Position numbers and translations under genes: made by a program. A DNA stretch of 64,000 nucleotides, taken from assembly GCA_000230955.3 (NCBI GenBank), contig CP007060.1, positions 62,001 through 126,000 of the forward strand, given 5' to 3'. Positions 18,244 through 26,762 of this stretch are shown here, in pieces. The DNA comes from Halobacterium sp. DL1. Lineage in GTDB: Archaea; Halobacteriota; Halobacteria; Halobacteriales; Halobacteriaceae. The notes beneath the pieces are model-generated. The model saw only the letters and a list, made by a program, of their open reading frames with translations, did no database searches and was not told the DNA's origin. The first letter of the stretch is position 1. Each line of letters begins with the position of its first letter.

Positions 18244-18970
18244 GGCGGACGCCGGGCCGGCAGCGACCGCGTCCACGGGCGCTACGGTGTACGGCGAGGC
18301 GTGGGTGTACGAGAGCATCGTCGGCGCGGTTCCGGGCGTCGACGTCTCGGACCGGACGGCCGTCCTCCTGCAGTTCCTCGTCTTCGAGGTGGGCGTCCTC
18401 GCGCTCGCGGCCGTCTACGACCTCCCCGGTGCAGTGTTGCCGGGGACGGCCGCGGTGGTCGTGGCGGCCGCGGGGAGCGCGTTCATGCTCGACATCGGGG
18501 CCCGCGCCCGCGAGCCAGGCGTCCCCGAGCAGTATCGCCGTCTGCTGTTCTCCTCGAGCATCGAGGTGGTGCTCGGCGTCGTCTCCTACGTCGCGCTCCT
18601 CACCTACCTGTTCGTCTGGGACCCGCGGGACGGCGCGACGCTGTTCGTGGCGCTGCTCGGCGAGCGACCGCCGGTGTTGCCCGCGGCGCTCGCGCTGCTC
18701 GTGCTCTGGGACGTCTGTTACCGCATCGGCACGGGGTGGTGGGCGGCCATCGTCGCGCTCTGGCGGTCGGTCGTCGGCGACATCGACGAGGCGGCGGCCG
18801 CGTCGCTGGCGACGGTCGACCGCCGAACGCGGCAGTTCGGCCTGCTTCAGGCGGTGCTGGTACCGTTCGTCTGGGGACACGACCTGCTGGTCGTCGCCGT
18901 CGCGGGTCACGTAGTGGCGGTGGTTGTCGTCACTACCGCGTCGCAGTACGCGCTAAAACAGCCGGACTAG
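18236..18970 (+). CDS. Multi-spanning membrane protein of unknown function
   Basis: A 244-residue protein with five or six hydrophobic segments (for example AVLLQFLVFEVGVLALAAVY, in a family I associate with haloarchaeal DUF7530). Conserved-looking charged residues include DPRDGA and the WDVCYRIGTGWWA stretch. The start overlaps the epimerase gene by 8 bp. Its stop codon shares the tetranucleotide CTAG with the stop of the small gene on the opposite strand. No function can be assigned. Confidence 0.7.
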   Translation: MTEADAGPAATASTGATVYGEAWVYESIVGAVPGVDVSDRTAVLLQFLVFEVGVLALAAVYDLPGAVLPGTAAVVVAAAGSAFMLDIGARAREPGVPEQYRRLLFSSSIEVVLGVVSYVALLTYLFVWDPRDGATLFVALLGERPPVLPAALALLVLWDVCYRIGTGWWAAIVALWRSVVGDIDEAAAASLATVDRRTRQFGLLQAVLVPFVWGHDLLVVAVAGHVVAVVVVTTASQYALKQPD

Positions 18971-19137
18971 TTCTTCATCTGCTGGAACTTGTCGAGGAGT
19001 TCGTCCGCGGAGTCGCCGGAGTCGAACTCGACGGAGCCCTCGTAGGTCGTCCGGGTGTCGTCGTCGGCGACTTCGACGTTGTTGTTCTTCGCCTCGCGGC
19101 GTTCGTGCTCGTCATCATCATAGGCACCCATTGACAT
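18967..19137 (-). CDS. Small acidic haloarchaeal protein (DUF5786 type)
   Basis: A 56-residue protein MSMGAYDDDEHERREAKNNN followed by an acidic middle and the ending DELLDKFQQMKN. The GAYDDDEHERRE-NNN start is the hallmark of a small conserved haloarchaeal family annotated as DUF5786. ATG 19137 or 19131 may be the start. Convergent and overlapping by CTAG with the membrane protein gene. Function unknown. Confidence 0.72.
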   Translation of the reverse strand: MSMGAYDDDEHERREAKNNNVEVADDDTRTTYEGSVEFDSGDSADELLDKFQQMKN

Positions 19138-19201
19138 GGTACTTACCCACACGTTTGTAGCTGGTAACCATGAATGTAACGGACGTTCACACCCTGGCTG
19201 G

Positions 19202-19489
19202 TCAGAACGAGACCTGGTCGGGGCCGTCGACGCCCATCGGCGTGGGGTCGCGGTCGCTGTAGCCGACGCGCCCGACGGCGTCCTGGCCGACGGCGCCGTA
19301 GACGGCGAACGTCGCGTCGAGGGCGCTGTCGAACTCCCGGTCGCCGCTTCGCTCGATGACGTCGCGTAGCGTCTCGCCGCCGTCGGCCTCGTCGAGTTCG
19401 TGGTCGCCGCAGGCCGCGACGAGTTCGCTGGCAGTCAGCGGGTACGACTGGGAGGCGAGCAGGTCGGTGGTGTCTCTGAGCGTCATCAT
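19202..19489 (-). CDS. DUF5789-type small haloarchaeal protein
   Basis: A 95-residue protein with the pattern LRDTTDLLASQSYPLTASEL (residues 4-23), GDHELDEADGGETLRDVIER and a Tyr/Asp-rich ending. This fits the small family annotated as DUF5789 in haloarchaea, which has an HTH-like predicted fold. Starts at ATG 19489 or the adjacent ATG 19486. Located 64 bp upstream of the DUF5786-type gene on the same strand, so the two may share a transcript. Confidence 0.68.
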   Translation of the reverse strand: MMTLRDTTDLLASQSYPLTASELVAACGDHELDEADGGETLRDVIERSGDREFDSALDATFAVYGAVGQDAVGRVGYSDRDPTPMGVDGPDQVSF

Positions 19490-19606
19490 CCGTGCTGTGG
19501 GTGACGCCACACAAGTAGATTCTGGATGAACAATAATGAATGTTCTAGGGGCCTTAGTTCCGGGCCGGACCGGGCGGTTTAGGTGTCGCCGCGCCGCCAA
19601 CCCGGT

Positions 19607-20410
19607 ATGGTCTACGCGGACCTCCACGTCCACACCGACAACTCGGACGGCACGCTGGCGCTCGCGGAGGTACCAGCCGCCGCCCGCGAGGCCGGCGTCG
19701 AGGCAGTCGCCATCACCGACCACGACCGCCTCCACCCCGACCTCGACGACCCCGTTACCGAGCGCGACGGCGTCGAACTCGTCAACGGCATCGAGCTCCG
19801 CGTGGACGCCGGCGACCAGCGCCTCGACCTGCTGGGCTACGGCGTCACCGCGACCGACGCGCTCGCCGCCGAGACCGAACGCATCCAGCGCGACCGCGTC
19901 GAGCGCGGCCGCCGCATCATCGAGAACGTCGAGGCCGAACTCGGCGTCACCCTCGACGTCGAACCCCGGGAGGGACTCGGCCGCCCGCACGTCGCCCGCA
20001 GCGTCGTCGCCCACCCCGACACGGAGTACGACGAGATTGGCTCCGTCTTCGACGACCTCATCGGCGACGACGGCCCCTGCTTCGTCGCCCGCGACGTCCC
20101 CGACTTCGAGACGGGCGTCGACCTGCTCTCCGAGGCCTGCGGCCTCGTCGGCCTCGCACACCCCCTGCGCTACCCGGACCCGGAGGCCGCGCTCGCGCGC
20201 TGTGGCGTCCTCGACGCGGTCGAACTCCACTACCCCTACGACCGGCCGGTCGGGGGCGACCCCGCGGACGACGGCGCCGCGCTCGTCCGCGACGCCATCG
20301 AGGAACACGACCTGCTCGCCACCGGCGGCAGCGACGCCCACGAGCGCACGCTCGGCACGGCCGGCCTCGACCGCGAGGCGTACCGGGCAGTGCGGCGCCG
20401 CCTCCCGTGA
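19607..20410 (+). CDS. PHP-domain phosphoesterase
   Basis: A 267-residue metal-dependent phosphoesterase of the PHP family (YciV/RnaAM-like). The metal ligands are visible in DLHVHTDNSDG at the N-terminus, AITDHDRLHPD, GIELRV, GRPHVARS, LAHPLRY and the closing GSDAHE. It probably hydrolyses a nucleotide or short oligonucleotide phosphate. ATG 19607 is chosen as it places the first metal motif at residue 6; the frame also opens a little upstream. Confidence 0.85.
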   Translation: MVYADLHVHTDNSDGTLALAEVPAAAREAGVEAVAITDHDRLHPDLDDPVTERDGVELVNGIELRVDAGDQRLDLLGYGVTATDALAAETERIQRDRVERGRRIIENVEAELGVTLDVEPREGLGRPHVARSVVAHPDTEYDEIGSVFDDLIGDDGPCFVARDVPDFETGVDLLSEACGLVGLAHPLRYPDPEAALARCGVLDAVELHYPYDRPVGGDPADDGAALVRDAIEEHDLLATGGSDAHERTLGTAGLDREAYRAVRRRLP

Positions 20411-20457
20411 GTTCCGCTGCCGTGAGGGTCATGTAGCCCGAGCCCCAACGACGCTGT

Positions 20458-20619
20458 ATGCAGTGTCACTACTGCGACGGGAGTGCGGACGTCACTGTCG
20501 ACAAGGACGGCGTGAAAGTCGGTGTCTGCGAGGACCACTTCCAGGACCGGCTCGACGAGCTGTCGGACAGTGAGACCCTCCAGCGACTCCGGGAGCAACT
20601 CGAGATAGAGCGGTCGTAA
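20458..20619 (+). CDS. 53-residue Cys-His small protein (DUF6757 type)
   Basis: A short frame that begins MQCHYCDGSADVTVDKDG and ends ETLQRLREQLEIERS. The CHYC pair with the later VCEDHF suggests one zinc site; the C-terminus is a charged helix. The pattern matches the haloarchaeal family I know as DUF6757. Starts 48 bp after the PHP gene on the same strand. Confidence 0.65.
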   Translation: MQCHYCDGSADVTVDKDGVKVGVCEDHFQDRLDELSDSETLQRLREQLEIERS

Positions 20620-20670
20620 CCGCACGTACAGCACGAATCAGTTCTTCTCGCGTCCGCTCGCGACCAGTCG

Positions 20671-21929
<1,259 letters not shown>

Positions 21930-21936
21930 CTGTCGC

Positions 21937-22818
21937 CTACGTGGGCTCGAAGATACTCAGCGTGAACACGGTGTCCACGGCGAGGATGTACCTCGCGGTC
22001 TGGATGTACTCGCTCACGGGGCCGATGCCGTCGAGCGTCGCCGACCCGGACTCGGCGGCCGTCGTGAGCGCCTCGGCGACCTGGGCGGACGGCGCGCGGT
22101 CGTAGACGCTGACGACCTGGTCCTCGGAGCCGGGGCTCCCCTCCTCGAGGTCCAGCATGTGGTGGGCCGAGTGGTCGCTGACGGTCTGTTGGATGCGGTA
22201 CGTCGTCCCGTCTGCCCGGAGGTAGCTCCCGGCCTCGAACGTCTCGGCGGCGGCCGGGAGCTCCTCGTGGTGGCCGACGCTGTAGGACCCGCTCTCGAGC
22301 ATCTCGTCGGCGATGGCGCGCTCGCTGTCGGTGAGGCTCGCGTAGTCGAGGACGTCGCCGTCGCCGTCGCTCACCTCCTCGAGGCTGTACTGGTAGCTCG
22401 CCTCCCCCGCGAAGCTGGCGAACGACGCGGTCGCCTCGTACCTCGATATCTGGAACCTGACGTAGTCGAACTGGCCGAGTGCGAGCGTCGTCTCCGAATC
22501 GGCCGGACCCTCCGTGACCAGGTCGACGGGTCCGTCCGTCTCGGTGGCCTCGACGACTAGCTGGTGGAGTTCCGGCGAAGCGACGGCGACTCTGGCGCCG
22601 TCGGGGAGTTCGGTCGGGTCGACTCGCCTGGCCTCGATGTACGGCTTGCGTTCGTCGGTCGTGGTGGTGCCTCCGCTGGTGTTGTCCGTCGTGGAGCTGT
22701 CCGCCCCGGTCCGTTCAGTCGTCGACTCGTCGCCCGAACCGTCGCCACTCGTGCAGCCAGCGACGGCCGCGAGCAGCGTAGCACCACCGGCCCGGAGGAC
22801 GTTCCTGCGAGAAGTCAC
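21937..22818 (-). CDS. Tat-exported lipoprotein of unknown function
   Basis: A 293-residue predicted surface lipoprotein. The GTG start gives SRRNVLRAGG (Tat motif) and lipobox AVAGC, followed by a 40-residue Ser/Thr/Gly/Asp linker. The mature domain (ARRVDPTELP onwards) has no motif I recognise; it is soluble alpha/beta-looking with a conserved-looking QTVSDHSAHHM segment. It is convergent with the DCC gene. Start choice rests on the Tat signal. Confidence 0.7.
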   Translation of the reverse strand: MTSRRNVLRAGGATLLAAVAGCTSGDGSGDESTTERTGADSSTTDNTSGGTTTTDERKPYIEARRVDPTELPDGARVAVASPELHQLVVEATETDGPVDLVTEGPADSETTLALGQFDYVRFQISRYEATASFASFAGEASYQYSLEEVSDGDGDVLDYASLTDSERAIADEMLESGSYSVGHHEELPAAAETFEAGSYLRADGTTYRIQQTVSDHSAHHMLDLEEGSPGSEDQVVSVYDRAPSAQVAEALTTAAESGSATLDGIGPVSEYIQTARYILAVDTVFTLSIFEPT

Positions 22819-22930
22819 ACCCAACGGTTCCGGTCCGGCGGTAAGTGCTTTGCCTGATGCGGTTTCACCGTCCCGGCCTGTTCTCCCTTTAGCGTGCGGG
22901 GAACTCCGCGACGAGCGTCCACGAGTGCTG

Positions 22931-22939
22931 GAAAAAGCG
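22931..22939 (-). terminator. T-tract after the acyl-CoA dehydrogenase stop
   Basis: Immediately after the stop codon the minus strand reads CGCTTTTTCCAGC. The same CTTTTTCCAGC follows the sufS stop, and ACGTTTTCCAGC follows the orc1 stop, so this appears to be a recurrent termination motif of this genome. The longer repeat element does not follow here. Confidence 0.5.
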
Positions 22940-24112
22940 CTACTCGTAGGCCGGGATGCCGGTGAGGTCCTCGCCGAGGATGAGGGTGTGGATGTCGTGG
23001 GTGCCCTCGTACGTGTAGACGGTCTCCATGTTCGCCATGTGGCGCATCGGCGGGTAGTCCGTGGTGATGCCGTTGCCGCCGAGCATCTCGCGGGCGACGC
23101 GGGCCTGGTCGCGGGCCATCCGGACGTTGTTGCGCTTGGCCATCGAGACGTGCTGCGGGCGGAGGTCGCCGCGCTCCTTGAGGTCCGCGAGGCGGTGGGC
23201 GAGCAGCTGGCTCGTCGTAATCTGGGTCGCCATCTCGGCGAGCTTCTGCTGTTGCATCTGGAAGCCGCCGATGGGCTTGCCGAACTGCTCGCGGTCGGTG
23301 GCGTACTGGCGCGCAGTCTCGAAGCAGTCACGGGCGGCGCCGACGGCGCCCCAGGCGATACCGTAGCGGGCCTGCGTGAGACAGGACAGCGGTCCCTTCA
23401 TCCCCTCGACGCCCGGCAGACGGTTCTCCTGGGGGACGCGAACGTTCTGGAGGCTGATCTCGCCCGTGATGGAGGCCCGGAGGCTGAGCTTGTCGTCGAT
23501 CTTGTTCGTCGTGACGCCGTCGCGGTCGGTCTCCACGAGGAAGCCCCGGACGGTGCCGTCCTCGGAGGCGTCCTTCGCCCAGACCACCGCGACGTCCGAG
23601 ATGGGGGAGTTCGTAATCCACGTCTTCGAGCCGTTCAGGACGTACTCGTCGCCTGCGTGCCCACCGGCACGTTCGGCGCGGGTCTCCATCGCGGAGGGGT
23701 TCGAGCCGTGTTCGGGTTCGGTGAGGCCGAAGCAGCCGACGGCTTCGCCGGCGCCGAGGGCCGGCAGCCAGCGCTCCTTCTGCTCCTCGCTGCCGAAGGC
23801 GTGGATGGGGTACATGACGAGGGCGCCCTGCACGCTCGCCATCGAGCGCAGCCCCGAGTCGCAGGCTTCCAGTTCCTGCATCAGGAGGCCGTAGGCCTTC
23901 TCGCCGACGCCGGGCAGCCCGTAGCCGTCGAGGTTCGGCGCGTAGAAGCCGAGTTCGCCCATCTCGGGGATGAGTTCGGTCGGGAACGTCCCCTCGACGA
24001 AATGTTCGCCGACGTCCGGCTGAACGTTCTCCGCCACGAACTCGCGGGCGGTGTCGCGGATGAGCCGCTCTTCGGCGGTCAGGTCTGCCTCCAGACCCAC
24101 GTAGTCGAGCAT
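22940..24112 (-). CDS. Acyl-CoA dehydrogenase, glutaryl-CoA-dehydrogenase-like
   Basis: A 390-residue FAD enzyme that oxidises an acyl-CoA. Family motifs include CFGLTEPEHGSNP (FAD/substrate contact), WITNSPISDVAVVWAK, and REMLGGNGITTDYPPMRHMAN near the C-terminus. The active-site glutamate is in VYTYEGTHDIHTLILG, the arrangement used by glutaryl-CoA dehydrogenases. I favour that subfamily but substrate cannot be fixed from sequence alone. ATG 24112 is the first Met that fits the family N-terminus (MLDYVGLEADLTAEE). Confidence 0.88.
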   Translation of the reverse strand: MLDYVGLEADLTAEERLIRDTAREFVAENVQPDVGEHFVEGTFPTELIPEMGELGFYAPNLDGYGLPGVGEKAYGLLMQELEACDSGLRSMASVQGALVMYPIHAFGSEEQKERWLPALGAGEAVGCFGLTEPEHGSNPSAMETRAERAGGHAGDEYVLNGSKTWITNSPISDVAVVWAKDASEDGTVRGFLVETDRDGVTTNKIDDKLSLRASITGEISLQNVRVPQENRLPGVEGMKGPLSCLTQARYGIAWGAVGAARDCFETARQYATDREQFGKPIGGFQMQQQKLAEMATQITTSQLLAHRLADLKERGDLRPQHVSMAKRNNVRMARDQARVAREMLGGNGITTDYPPMRHMANMETVYTYEGTHDIHTLILGEDLTGIPAYE

Positions 24113-24188
24113 GTGGGCTAGTCGGCGAGCGGCGGGCAAAAAGCCTGCTAGTCGTTCTCGAACGCTCCGAGAATCGGCGGCGCCCGGG

Positions 24189-24878
24189 TCAGTCGGCCGC
24201 CTGCGGGCCGGTGACGTCGCGCGTGAAGTTCTCGAACAGCTGTTTGGCCTCGCAGGACGCTGCGTAGTTCTCCTCGTCGATGCCCGTGAGCACCTCGTCG
24301 ATGCGCTCGTCGCTCAACTCGCTCTTCCGCCGGGTCACCCTCTCTGCGGTCTCGGTGTCGTACTCCGGGTGGAACTGGACGCCGACCGAGTCGCCGACGC
24401 GGAACGCGTGGACGCCGTAGTCGTTCTCCGCGAGCAGCTGCGCGCCGGGCGGGAGTTCTGCGACCGTGTCAGAGTGAGTCGTGAAGACGGTGAACGAGTC
24501 GCCGACGCCGTCGAACAGCGGGTCGTCCGTGGTCACCTCGACCTCGCGGTAGCCGATCTCGTACTCGCCCATCGTCGCCACGTCGCCACCCAGCGCGGCG
24601 GCGATGACCTGGTGGCCGAAGCAGACGCCCAGCAGGGGGACGCCGGCGTCGTGGACGTCAGCCACGTAGTCGACGAGCGGGTCGATCCACGCCTCGTCGT
24701 AGTAGACCGAGGCGCGGGAGCCCGACACCACGACGCCGTCGTAGTCCGTGTCCTCGGGGAGCTCCTCCGAGACGGCGTGGAACTCGACGAGTTCGGCGTC
24801 GAGCTCCCGGCGGAAGTTCCGGGTGGTGTGCGTGGAGTCGTGGGCGGCGTTCAGCAACGCGACGCGGGGCCGGGTCAT
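24189..24878 (-). CDS. Class I glutamine amidotransferase-like protein
   Basis: A 229-residue stand-alone GATase1 domain. The catalytic triad is present: Cys86 in LLGVCFGHQ, His170 and Glu172 in VQFHPEYD. It resembles GMP synthase subunit A-like or gamma-glutamyl amide hydrolase-like proteins but lacks a partner domain. TTTAAG on the minus strand 25-30 bp before the ATG is a likely TATA box. Confidence 0.85.
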   Translation of the reverse strand: MTRPRVALLNAAHDSTHTTRNFRRELDAELVEFHAVSEELPEDTDYDGVVVSGSRASVYYDEAWIDPLVDYVADVHDAGVPLLGVCFGHQVIAAALGGDVATMGEYEIGYREVEVTTDDPLFDGVGDSFTVFTTHSDTVAELPPGAQLLAENDYGVHAFRVGDSVGVQFHPEYDTETAERVTRRKSELSDERIDEVLTGIDEENYAASCEAKQLFENFTRDVTGPQAAD

Positions 24879-24961
24879 TCAGACACGAGTAGTAGCTGCA
24901 GCTTAAAGGTCGTTTCGCCGGCGGGCGGTGGGTTCCGGGTCGCTGGGGTGGGGGTGAGAAC

Positions 24962-24982
24962 CCGGTAATCCGCCCTTACCGG
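24962..24982. promoter_or_regulatory. Palindrome between divergent genes
   Basis: CCGGTAA and TTACCGG form perfect 7-bp arms around a 7-nt spacer; a related GTAACCGG follows at 24986. It sits between the divergent amidotransferase and HD-phosphohydrolase genes and is a candidate operator. The rest of the 188-bp gap shows nothing else clear. Confidence 0.4.
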
Positions 24983-25066
24983 CGCGTAACCGGGGCGTAC
25001 GGGCCCAACCGCTGGTCGCGGTGCGCTCCGAATCACCTTTGACGGAACGCCGTCACGTCCGAACGA

Positions 25067-26248
25067 ATGCGCGCCATCAAGGACAGCGTCCACGACTACA
25101 TCGAGGTCGCGGGCGTCGCCGAAGCGCTGCTGGACGCGCCCGCCGTCCAGCGGCTCCGGCACATCAAACAGCTGAGCACGATCCGGCTGGTCTACCCGTC
25201 GGCGAACCACACGCGCTTCGAGCACTCCCTGGGCGTCTACCACCTCGCCGACCGCGCGCTCGACCACCTCGACGTCACCGGCGCCCGCGCCGACACGGTG
25301 CGCGCCGCCGCGCTCCTCCACGACGTCGGGCACGGGCCGTACGGCCACCAGACGGAGGGCATCATCCAGCGCCGCCTCGGTCGCCACCACGACGAGGTCG
25401 GGGAGTTGCTCACCGGGGGCCGGGTCGGCGAGACGCTGCGCGACCACGGCCTCGACCCGGACCGCGTCGCCGCCACGGTGCGCGGCGACGGCAAACTCGG
25501 CCAGCTCGTCGCGGGCGAACTCGACGTCGACCGGATGGACTACCTCGTGCGGGACGCCCACCACACCGGCGTCCCCTACGGCACCATCGACCACGGGCGC
25601 CTGCTGCGCGCGCTCACGTTCCGCGACGGCGACCTCGTGCTCGCGGAGGGGAACGTCGCCACCGCCGAGAGCGTGCTCGTCGGCCGCGCGCTGATGAACG
25701 CCACCGTCTACCGCCACCACGTCTCCCGCATCGCGGGCACGATGCTGGAGCGCGCCAGCGAGCGCTTGCTCGACGGAACCGACCTCGACCCGGCGACGTT
25801 CGCGCGGATGACCGACGCCGAGTTGCTGGGCGCGCTCCGCGACCGCGACGCAACCGCGGACGCCGCGCGCCGCATCCACGACCGCGACCTGTTCAAGCGC
25901 GCGGTGTGGACCGAGCGCGCCGACGTTCCAGACGACGTGGTCGCGGCGGACTACCACGACGTCCGCGAGTTCGAACGGGACATCGCCGACGCCGCCGACG
26001 TCCCCGAGCGGTCCGTCGTCGTCGACAACCCCGGATCGCCGTCGATGCCGGAGTCCTCCGTGCGGGTCGCTGTCGGCGGCGACGTCCGCCCGCTCCACGA
26101 GCAGTCGCCGCTCGTCCGTGGGATGCAGGAGTCCCAGCGCGTGCAGTGGCGGTTCGGCGTCTACGCGCCCGAGGAGCAGACCGCCGAGGTCGCGGCGGCC
26201 GCCGAGCGGGTACTCGGACTCGGCGGCGTCGGCGACCCGACGGAGTAG
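25067..26248 (+). CDS. HD-superfamily phosphohydrolase (dNTPase-like)
   Basis: A 393-residue metal-dependent phosphohydrolase related to the dGTPase/SAMHD1-like family. The metal-binding set is seen as TRFEHSLGVYHLA (H), LLHDVGHGPYGHQTEG (HD) and DRMDYLVRDAHHTGV (D). The N-terminal IKDSVHDYIEV is characteristic of this archaeal group. It may act on dNTPs, but biochemical substrate is inferred. The C-terminal 120 residues are a helical region without known motif. Confidence 0.87.
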   Translation: MRAIKDSVHDYIEVAGVAEALLDAPAVQRLRHIKQLSTIRLVYPSANHTRFEHSLGVYHLADRALDHLDVTGARADTVRAAALLHDVGHGPYGHQTEGIIQRRLGRHHDEVGELLTGGRVGETLRDHGLDPDRVAATVRGDGKLGQLVAGELDVDRMDYLVRDAHHTGVPYGTIDHGRLLRALTFRDGDLVLAEGNVATAESVLVGRALMNATVYRHHVSRIAGTMLERASERLLDGTDLDPATFARMTDAELLGALRDRDATADAARRIHDRDLFKRAVWTERADVPDDVVAADYHDVREFERDIADAADVPERSVVVDNPGSPSMPESSVRVAVGGDVRPLHEQSPLVRGMQESQRVQWRFGVYAPEEQTAEVAAAAERVLGLGGVGDPTE

Positions 26249-26357
26249 GGAGCGAGACTGGCCGTCCCGTGGTCGGCGAAGACGTGCGCTCGACGCTAGC
26301 GTGCCACTTCTGCCGAAAGTTCTATGAGTACCCCCCGCCTATACCACACGAAAGATA

Positions 26358-26741
26358 ATGACGTACGCTGGTGGTCGTCCGGGGGACTCCGGGCCCGACG
26401 CCGCGTCCGCCCCGGCGGACAGCCAGCCGTCGGTGGAGACGCTGCTGGCAGTACTCACGAACGCCCACCGCCGATATCTCCTCGCGTTCCTGCGCGAGCA
26501 GTCGGACGGGGCGTGCTCCTTCGACGCGGCGACGGACCACGTCGTCGCGGAAGCCCGGCGGAAGCGTGACGAGCGACTCGACCCCGACGCGGTCGAACTC
26601 GGACTCTGCCACCGCCACCTCCCTATGCTGGCGGACGCCGGTCTCGTGGAGCACGACGCCCGCAGCGAGACGATTCGCTACCGCTCGGACGCGCGCCTGG
26701 AGGCCCTCGCCGACCGACTACGGGAACTCGAGACGCAGTAG
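26358..26741 (+). CDS. Winged-HTH-like regulatory protein (DUF7344 type)
   Basis: A 127-residue protein. Residues 25-120 (ETLLAVLTNAHRRYLLAFLR, ELGLCHRHLPMLADAGLVEHD, IRYRSDARLEALADRLREL) match the haloarchaeal winged helix domain often called DUF7344: short helices, then a leu-rich recognition region and a beta hairpin. The N-terminal 24 residues are a low-complexity Pro/Ala/Asp tail. Likely a transcription regulator; targets unknown. Lies 109 bp after the HD gene and ends 21 bp before the alaS stop. Confidence 0.75.
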   Translation: MTYAGGRPGDSGPDAASAPADSQPSVETLLAVLTNAHRRYLLAFLREQSDGACSFDAATDHVVAEARRKRDERLDPDAVELGLCHRHLPMLADAGLVEHDARSETIRYRSDARLEALADRLRELETQ

Positions 26742-26762
26742 AACAGTCTGTTCTTGCCGCGG

